From positions 1-64,000 of the forward strand of contig NZ_RCUV01000003.1 in the NCBI RefSeq assembly GCF_003667545.1: 64,000 nt of DNA, written 5' to 3'. Numbering within the stretch: position 1 is the first letter of the stretch; every line of letters begins with the position of its first letter. The notes beneath the pieces were generated by a model. That model was not told the origin of the DNA. It made no database searches and saw nothing but the letters and a program-made list of their open reading frames with translations. Below are positions 59,138 through 64,000 of this stretch, in pieces. The stretch is from Mycetocola manganoxydans (lineage in GTDB: Bacteria > Actinomycetota > Actinomycetes > Actinomycetales > Microbacteriaceae). A program made the translations under genes and the position numbers.

Positions 59138-59979
59138 CCGCCTCGACGGCCACACGAACGGATGCTCCCCCGCAGCCGGGTCCCGCTGCACGCTGGTTGA
59201 ACGACGGCTGGATCACCACCCGCAGGAATCTGATCAAGATCAAGCGAGTTCCTGACATCCTCGTCTTCACGACACTGCAGCCGATCATGTTCGTGCTGTT
59301 GTTCACCTACGTGTACGCGGGCGTCATCGACATCCCGGGCAGCACCTACAACGAATTCATCATGGCGGGCATCTTCGCGCAGACCGTCGTTTTCGGGTCA
59401 ACGTATTCCGGCTCCGCGATGGCGCAGGATCTGAAGGACGGCATCATCGACCGCTTCCGGACGCTGCCGATGAGCCCTTCGGCCGTGCTGATCGGGAGGA
59501 CCAACGGCGACCTCCTCATCAACAGCATCTCGATGGTGGTCATGATGGCGACCGGGTTCATCGTCGGGTGGCGGGTGCGCTCCAGTCTCATCGAAGCGAT
59601 CGCCGGCGTCGGGCTGCTCCTGCTTTTCGCGTACGCACTGTCGTGGGTCATGGCGTTCCTCGGAATGATGGTGCGGAGCCCTGAGGTCATCAACAATGTG
59701 TCGTTCCTCATCCTGTTTCCGCTCACCTTCATTTCGAACGCGTTCGTTCCTGCAGAGACGCTCCCCCCTCCGTTACGCGTATTCGCCGAATGGAATCCCG
59801 TGACCTCTCTCGTGCAGGCCGCGAGGGAGTTGTTCGGCAACGTTCCTGCAGGCACACCGATCGGCGACAGCTGGGTGCAGCAGAACCCCGCTTTCGCTGT
59901 CCTCATCGGCGTCGCTGTCATCCTCATCGTTTTTGTCCCGCTCGCCATTCGTCGTTTCTCACAGGTCACGTCACGCTGA
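59134..59979 (+). CDS. DrrB-type ABC-2 permease
   Basis: A 281-residue protein with six helices. A cytoplasmic start with TTRRNLIKIKRVPDILVFTTLQPIMFVLLF, FGSTYSGSAMAQDLKDGIIDRFRTLPMSPSAVLIGR after helix 2 and LIFPLTFISNAFVPAETLP near the end match DrrB. It is the membrane partner of the DrrA-type ATPase. No obvious terminator follows. Confidence 0.93.
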   Translation: MTASTATRTDAPPQPGPAARWLNDGWITTRRNLIKIKRVPDILVFTTLQPIMFVLLFTYVYAGVIDIPGSTYNEFIMAGIFAQTVVFGSTYSGSAMAQDLKDGIIDRFRTLPMSPSAVLIGRTNGDLLINSISMVVMMATGFIVGWRVRSSLIEAIAGVGLLLLFAYALSWVMAFLGMMVRSPEVINNVSFLILFPLTFISNAFVPAETLPPPLRVFAEWNPVTSLVQAARELFGNVPAGTPIGDSWVQQNPAFAVLIGVAVILIVFVPLAIRRFSQVTSR

Positions 59980-60160
59980 TTTCGCCAATTCAGCACGTCC
60001 CCCAAAGAGGTGTCACAAATGTGTGCCAGAACTTGGGCGAAACTTGAGCAAGGATGGACTGAAAACCTGATTTTGGCGATGCAGAATCTAACTAAGCGGC
60101 AACCCGAATGCCGCTCTACGGGCGGATGCCCGGTGATACGACTCAGGATTGGCAGGCGTG

Positions 60161-60568
60161 GTGAATACCCCCCTCATCACCACGACTCATCCTGACGACA
60201 CCGGCCATCCGCCCCTTCTCGATCCTGCCGCTCTCGATTCCCTCCTCGACTCGCTCGAGTCGGACGAGTCGGCGCTCGACGGGTTCGTCGCGAGATTCAT
60301 GGGCCACTGGCCGGCGCGACTGCAGCGAGCAGAGCTGAGCATCCGGTCCCTCGACACCGTCGCGGCTCAGGATTGCGCATTGAGCATCAAGGTCGCCGCC
60401 CAGATGGTCGGTGCGATGCAGCTCGCTGCATACGGGGCAGCGCTGGAAAGCCTGGCCCGAACCGGCCGGCTCCACGAAGCCGAGCCGTTCCTGCCTGCCT
60501 TGCAGGCGGTCGGCGATGCGACGCTGCGCGAGCTGGCTGTGCTCCGCAAACTGGATCTCGCGGCCTGA
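60161..60568 (+). CDS. HPt-like domain protein lacking the phospho-histidine
   Basis: A protein of about 135 residues, mainly one helical bundle (residues ~20-130). The helix normally carrying A-H-x-L-K-G reads CALSIKVAAQMVGAMQLAAYG, so the histidine is Leu while the Lys and the following small residues and Gly stay. The LESLARTGRLHEAEPF turn also fits an HPt. A histidine relay role is therefore unlikely; binding of the response regulator is possible. Starts at TTG 60149, GTG 60158 or GTG 60161 are all open. It is convergent with the response-regulator gene, with 12 bases between the stops. Confidence 0.68.
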   Translation: MNTPLITTTHPDDTGHPPLLDPAALDSLLDSLESDESALDGFVARFMGHWPARLQRAELSIRSLDTVAAQDCALSIKVAAQMVGAMQLAAYGAALESLARTGRLHEAEPFLPALQAVGDATLRELAVLRKLDLAA

Positions 60569-60580
60569 ACCGCGCGGCGA

Positions 60581-61396
60581 TCAGTCGCGGTTCGGCGAGA
60601 GCCGGTAGCCGACGCCACGCACGGTTTCGATCCAGCGCGGATGCTTCGGGTCATCTGACAGCTTGCGCCGCAGGTTGGCGAAGTGAACTTCGATCGAACG
60701 TTCTTCGGACTCGCTGACGAAATCGTTGGCGACGTACGCTTCGTCGCGGAGTTCCCGCACGAGGTCCGCCTTGGAGCGCACGCGCCGTTTGCTGTGCAGC
60801 AGTGAACGCAGGAGGTCGAACTCGGTGCGAGTGAGTTCGAGCTCGTCTCCCCCGAGCTCGACCGTGCGGGTGTCGGCATTGAGACTCAAGCCATTGTGGG
60901 TGTAGACGAGCTCGTCGTCGTTCGCGGGAACGTCTGGCGCTGGAATGGGAGCCGGAGTCTCGGGGACCGGGGCCGGAGCGGCGGCGGGCGCGGGAGCATC
61001 CGTGTCGAACTGGCTTGCGGCGCGGGGGCGGCGCAACATAGCTTCGATGCGGGCGCGCAGTTCACGGGGACGGAACGGTTTGATGACGTAGTCGTCTGCA
61101 CCGGATTCGAGGCCGAAGAGAAGGTCGGCTTCGTCGGACTGTGCGGTCAGCATGACGATGTAGCAGTCGGTGAAGAGGCGGATGCGGCGGGCAACTTCGA
61201 GTCCGTCGATGTCGATGAGGCCGATGTCGAGTGTGACGACGGTCGGCTTCTTCTCGCGGACGAGTTCGACGCCTTCTGTTCCGCTCGCGGTCGATGTGAC
61301 TTCGAATCCGGCCTGGCGCAGCACTGTTTCGACGAGACCGCGAATGTCGGCGTCATCTTCGATGACTACGGCGGTGCGGCGTATGTCCTCTGCCAT
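60581..61396 (-). CDS. OmpR/PhoB family response regulator with long linker
   Basis: A 271-residue protein. The receiver (AVVIEDDADIRGLVETVL, phospho-acceptor Asp57 in VVTLDIGLIDIDG, Lys in YVIKPFRPRELRARI) is joined by a Pro/Ala-rich linker (about 130-170) to a winged helix (LELTRTEFDLLRSLLHSKRRVRSKADL, then SIEVHFANLRRKLSDDPKHPRWIETVRGVGYRL). No kinase gene is adjacent. ATG 61396 is chosen since the receiver begins there; the frame is open 24 codons further. It lies downstream of, and on the same strand as, the surface-protein genes. Confidence 0.92.
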   Translation of the reverse strand: MAEDIRRTAVVIEDDADIRGLVETVLRQAGFEVTSTASGTEGVELVREKKPTVVTLDIGLIDIDGLEVARRIRLFTDCYIVMLTAQSDEADLLFGLESGADDYVIKPFRPRELRARIEAMLRRPRAASQFDTDAPAPAAAPAPVPETPAPIPAPDVPANDDELVYTHNGLSLNADTRTVELGGDELELTRTEFDLLRSLLHSKRRVRSKADLVRELRDEAYVANDFVSESEERSIEVHFANLRRKLSDDPKHPRWIETVRGVGYRLSPNRD

Positions 61397-61476
61397 GTGG
61401 TGCTGTTCCCCCGGAAGTGCTGTGCACTCCGATGAGCGCCCCTCGATGATCCGATGGAATCGGACCAACAGTCACT

Positions 61477-62211
61477 CTAGTGGGGGTCTACCGCTTCGTC
61501 ACGCCGATTGCGTTTACCGATAAGGAGCAGTCCGATGCAGGTGACGACGGCTGCGGCGATGAGGATGTCGCGGACCGACGCCCCTGTTGAGGGCAGGGCG
61601 GGAGGGGCAGCTCCGTCTGCAGCCGGGATTTCTGTGCCCGGGGTGGGTGCCGGCGTCGGGTCTGCGGGAGGAGCCGGTGTCGTCGGATCGGCAGGGTCCG
61701 TCGATGTGGGGATGTCTGCGGCGACGACCAGAAGGGCCAGGTCGATGGACTGCTGCTGGGTGGCGTTACTCGACGCAAACGGAAGCTCGAAGGTGACGTC
61801 GATGGGAACCGTCGCTGCCGCACTGCGGCCGAGGTCGAGCATGACGTCCCCGTGCATGAGTGCGGCCGCTGAAGAAGCGAGTTCGATGCCGTTGCTCGCG
61901 ACGGTGATGACGACATCCTCTTCGACGGGAGTCGGGGTTGCTTCACGGTCGGACCGGTTGTTGCCGAGAGTGATCATGAGGCTCGATTCGCCGCCACCGG
62001 TGCGGTGGGCGAGAACGGTGGTGCTCACCTTGTCGCCGGGAACCATGGTCCAGTCGGTGAACAGAGTTCCGACGGGTGATCCATCCGTGCGTGTGATGCT
62101 GAGGCTGCGTTCACCGGTGTCGGCGGTGGCGACGGATGCTCCGCCGAGCGTGAGTGCAAGAGCTGCGGCGCTCGCGAGCAGGCCGGCGCCGATGCGGGTG
62201 AAGATTGTCAT
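61477..62211 (-). CDS. LPXTG-anchored surface protein
   Basis: A 244-residue exported protein. Its signal peptide (residues 1-30, ending ATA-DTG) is followed by a single beta-rich domain (about 32-175), a Pro/Thr-rich spacer (DPADPTTPAPPADPTPAP) and a sorting signal of LPSTG, a hydrophobic helix and the basic tail GKRNRR. Sortase would attach it to the wall; no sortase gene is in the window. It is the last gene of a three-gene ATGA-coupled set. The function is unknown; the linkage suggests a surface fibre or matrix role. Confidence 0.85.
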   Translation of the reverse strand: MTIFTRIGAGLLASAAALALTLGGASVATADTGERSLSITRTDGSPVGTLFTDWTMVPGDKVSTTVLAHRTGGGESSLMITLGNNRSDREATPTPVEEDVVITVASNGIELASSAAALMHGDVMLDLGRSAAATVPIDVTFELPFASSNATQQQSIDLALLVVAADIPTSTDPADPTTPAPPADPTPAPTPGTEIPAADGAAPPALPSTGASVRDILIAAAVVTCIGLLLIGKRNRRDEAVDPH

Positions 62212-63395
62212 TTGACGAACACCTCGACTTCCAGGTCTTCCGGCGGCGTTCCCGCACCCCACCATTCGAGGACGACGTACTGAACCTTTGTGCCAGTGGT
62301 GTCGCGCAACAGAGAATCGACGGAACTCGAGCCTTTGGGAAGAACCACCGTTGGCGTGGCGGTTGGCGACGCATCTGCGGTCACCGTCACGTCGATTTCT
62401 CGGGATTGGTACTGCGTCCAGGTGCTGCTCCTCGGGCACGCCGTAGAGCTGTTGTACCAGTTGTCTCTCCAGTCCTCCCACAAAAGCTTGGAGCGACACT
62501 GCAACTGCTGGACGGTTGTCGTTGTCGTTGGCCACGCGCCCGAAGCTGAATAGTACTTCTCCGCGAGGTAGGTCGTTGAGTTCCGGTGAACGGCATTGGC
62601 TGCCGCCGCAGTGTCGACGCCCGAGAACACGTTGTTGTAATTCGTGGCTCCGGATCCACCATCAACTCGGCACGTCTTACTCGCACAGAACGGATCATTC
62701 GCGAAATCGGCGTTCTTGGTTCGACCGTTCGTCAGCATCCAGCTGTAGCGCATAGTCAGGGGGTCGGCATTCGCGCCGGACTGTCCACCAAGCCTGTTGA
62801 TACCTCGGTGGGCGTCTCGAAGTTCCACTCCGGGCCGGGTCGAATTGGTCGTTGAGCCGTTGATCGCCAGAAGCGCGTCGGTGTTCAGGCGCGCGCGAGC
62901 GAACGGTACGGTTGCACTTGGGGCGGCGTCCCATACGAAAGCGCTTGCTGCCGTTGTGGCGTAGTTACCGCGCCAGGCAGTCAGCTTGATCGACTGGGTC
63001 GCACTCATTCCGGGCGTGCAGCTCCACAGCCTCACGCCGAGCTGGTTCTCGACGCCGCCGATGTGAGGGGCCAACGGCTCGACCGGCTCGAAGCTGCCAT
63101 CGTTGACGACGGGCACAACGAGCATTCGAACGGTCGTTTTTCCGGCTCTCGGATCCGTCGTGCTCTCCGGCGCCTGGATTTCGGTGAACTCGCTCAGCTT
63201 ATAAACGTTCGACGCAACAGCGGGGTTCGGAACCGAACACCAGGTGCCCACGCCGGACGAAGCGTGAACCACAGCCGCCTTTATCGTGAGGTGCGCGCCC
63301 GTTGTCGAGGCGGGCAATCCTATGCCGATCATCGTGACGACCGCTGCTGCAGCGACGATCGCTGTACGCGGAACCGTGCGGAAGGAGATCCTCAT
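62208..63395 (-). CDS. Secreted protein of unknown function in surface-protein operon
   Basis: A 395-residue protein. An N-terminal signal-type segment (MRISFRTVPRTAIVAAAAVV...) is followed by a mature part with no helix and no anchor. Cysteines at WCSVP, LWSCTPG, FCASKTC, QCRSK and TACPRSS could pair in disulfides. The middle holds RYSWMLTNGRTKNADFANDP and the end WWGAGTPPEDLEVEVFV. I do not recognise the family. It overlaps the genes on both sides by a few bases, so all three should be made together. Confidence 0.78.
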   Translation of the reverse strand: MRISFRTVPRTAIVAAAAVVTMIGIGLPASTTGAHLTIKAAVVHASSGVGTWCSVPNPAVASNVYKLSEFTEIQAPESTTDPRAGKTTVRMLVVPVVNDGSFEPVEPLAPHIGGVENQLGVRLWSCTPGMSATQSIKLTAWRGNYATTAASAFVWDAAPSATVPFARARLNTDALLAINGSTTNSTRPGVELRDAHRGINRLGGQSGANADPLTMRYSWMLTNGRTKNADFANDPFCASKTCRVDGGSGATNYNNVFSGVDTAAAANAVHRNSTTYLAEKYYSASGAWPTTTTTVQQLQCRSKLLWEDWRDNWYNSSTACPRSSTWTQYQSREIDVTVTADASPTATPTVVLPKGSSSVDSLLRDTTGTKVQYVVLEWWGAGTPPEDLEVEVFVK

Positions 63396-64000
63396 CAATT
63401 TTCCTCTGCCCGGGGCACCTGCGCGAGTGTTGCGTTGGCCGCGAAATCGACCAAAGGGTTCAACGATGCCGAGCCGCGCAGATTCAACAGTGCGCGTGAA
63501 ACATCGACATTCTTTCCGGAGATGTTCGCAACCGCAGGAATGGAGAGGGTTACGGTGACCTTGCAGCTTTCGCCCGGTTTCAACGTCTGGCCAGGCGCGT
63601 TTCCTATGACCCAGCTCGGGGCGCCCGGGGTTTGATTCACCGTGCACTCGCCGACTGTTTCAGCGTTCACAGCAAGGTAGCCCTTGCTGTAGATCTCCGT
63701 CCAGACGCTCGTCGCTGGAGCGCTGATCGAACCGAGGATCCGGCTCTGAACCGCATCGCCCGATCCACTGGCCAGCGTGTAGGTGATTTTCTGGCCGCGT
63801 TTGCCGGGGATCAGACCTTGCGCGCTCGGCGCGGAGACAGTCGACGCGACGTCGGAGGCGGACGCGAGGTCGAAGTAAGTCGCGGTGATTCCGGCGGTGA
63901 TCGAGAGCAGACCAGATTCGATTTGCTGCGGAGTTTGCTCGGTCGCATCGTTCCAGTACGCCATTGTGACTGGTCCACCGATGAGAGCCGCGGCCGCGAC
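63395..64000 (-). CDS. Alternate-type (SipW-dependent-like) signal peptide surface protein, partial
   Basis: At least 202 codons; the 5' end lies beyond the right edge. The first visible residues, AAAALIGGPVTMAYWND, are the end of an alternate-type signal peptide (hydrophobic run, GG, then AYW), the type processed by SipW-like signal peptidases in TasA/camelysin-like proteins. The mature part is beta-rich (LIPGKRGQKITYTLAS, then CTVNQTPGAPSWVIG and GESCKVTVTLSIP) with two cysteines that may pair. A SipW-type peptidase gene is expected just outside the window. Its stop overlaps the next gene's start. Confidence 0.82.
   Translation of the reverse strand, partial: VAAAALIGGPVTMAYWNDATEQTPQQIESGLLSITAGITATYFDLASASDVASTVSAPSAQGLIPGKRGQKITYTLASGSGDAVQSRILGSISAPATSVWTEIYSKGYLAVNAETVGECTVNQTPGAPSWVIGNAPGQTLKPGESCKVTVTLSIPAVANISGKNVDVSRALLNLRGSASLNPLVDFAANATLAQVPRAEEN

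Noticed and set aside
1-64000. CRISPR array, tRNA/rRNA genes, prophage or transposase
   Set aside because: I looked for regular spacers and repeats, cloverleaf-type sequences, phage structural genes and DDE or serine/tyrosine recombinases and found none.

Overview
The window is high-GC DNA, densely coding on both strands. It looks like the chromosome of an actinobacterium, most likely of the family Microbacteriaceae. Four things suggest this: the actinobacterial family proteins (DUF3073, PGPGW/TIGR02611, DUF3817, an EI24-type membrane protein, a mycothiol-type DinB/maleylpyruvate isomerase fold protein); many genes with a TAnnnT box 6-7 bases before the start codon (leaderless transcripts); frequent ATGA stop/start overlaps; and a very high density of the word CGGATGCC/GGCATCCG. 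I see no prophage, insertion sequence, tRNA, rRNA or CRISPR array.

Layout. 1-2.5 kb: the start of a basic low-complexity protein (probably an RNA helicase), a GlsB-type stress membrane protein, a HesB-like protein and a DedA protein. 2.2-8.4 kb: a histidine utilisation locus, with an IclR regulator divergent from hutH-hutU-hutI and hutG convergent with hutI. 8.5-11.4 kb: a GPH-type transporter coupled to a PLP lyase of the sphingosine-phosphate-lyase type. 11.5-20 kb: an RND exporter, a MocR regulator/YczE membrane protein pair, a TipA-like MerR regulator, a rhodanese, and a DUF4097-PadR operon. 20-43 kb: most of the de novo purine pathway (purF, purM, purD, purC, purS, purQ, purL), broken up by small membrane proteins, a PadR operon, efflux and oxidoreductase genes, a two-component system and an ABC-2 exporter. 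42.4-49.9 kb: an RNase HI with an unusual tail, a TetR-controlled MMPL plus YhgE/Pip operon, and an SDR/chorismate mutase pair. 50-60 kb: a secreted metallophosphoesterase with two nearly identical duplicated domains, a FtsX-type ABC exporter, a DMT transporter, a GNAT enzyme, a lactonase and a Drr-type ABC exporter. 60-64 kb: an HPt-like protein that lacks the phospho-histidine, a winged-helix response regulator, and a three-gene surface-protein operon (LPXTG protein, secreted unknown, alternate-signal-peptide protein) that runs off the window.

How they work together. The hut genes take histidine through urocanate and imidazolonepropionate to formiminoglutamate, which HutG splits to glutamate and formamide. 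The pur genes give PRPP to FGAM and AIR steps plus SAICAR synthesis; purN, purE/K, purB and purH are not in the window. Several efflux systems sit next to their own regulators, and their intergenic regions hold clear palindromic operators. The least explained pieces are the MMPL protein with a fused, Walker-A-less ABC-like domain; the surface-protein locus with a degenerate HPt protein; and the RNase HI with a ribbon-helix-helix-like tail. All calls were made by reading the sequence; no database search was run.
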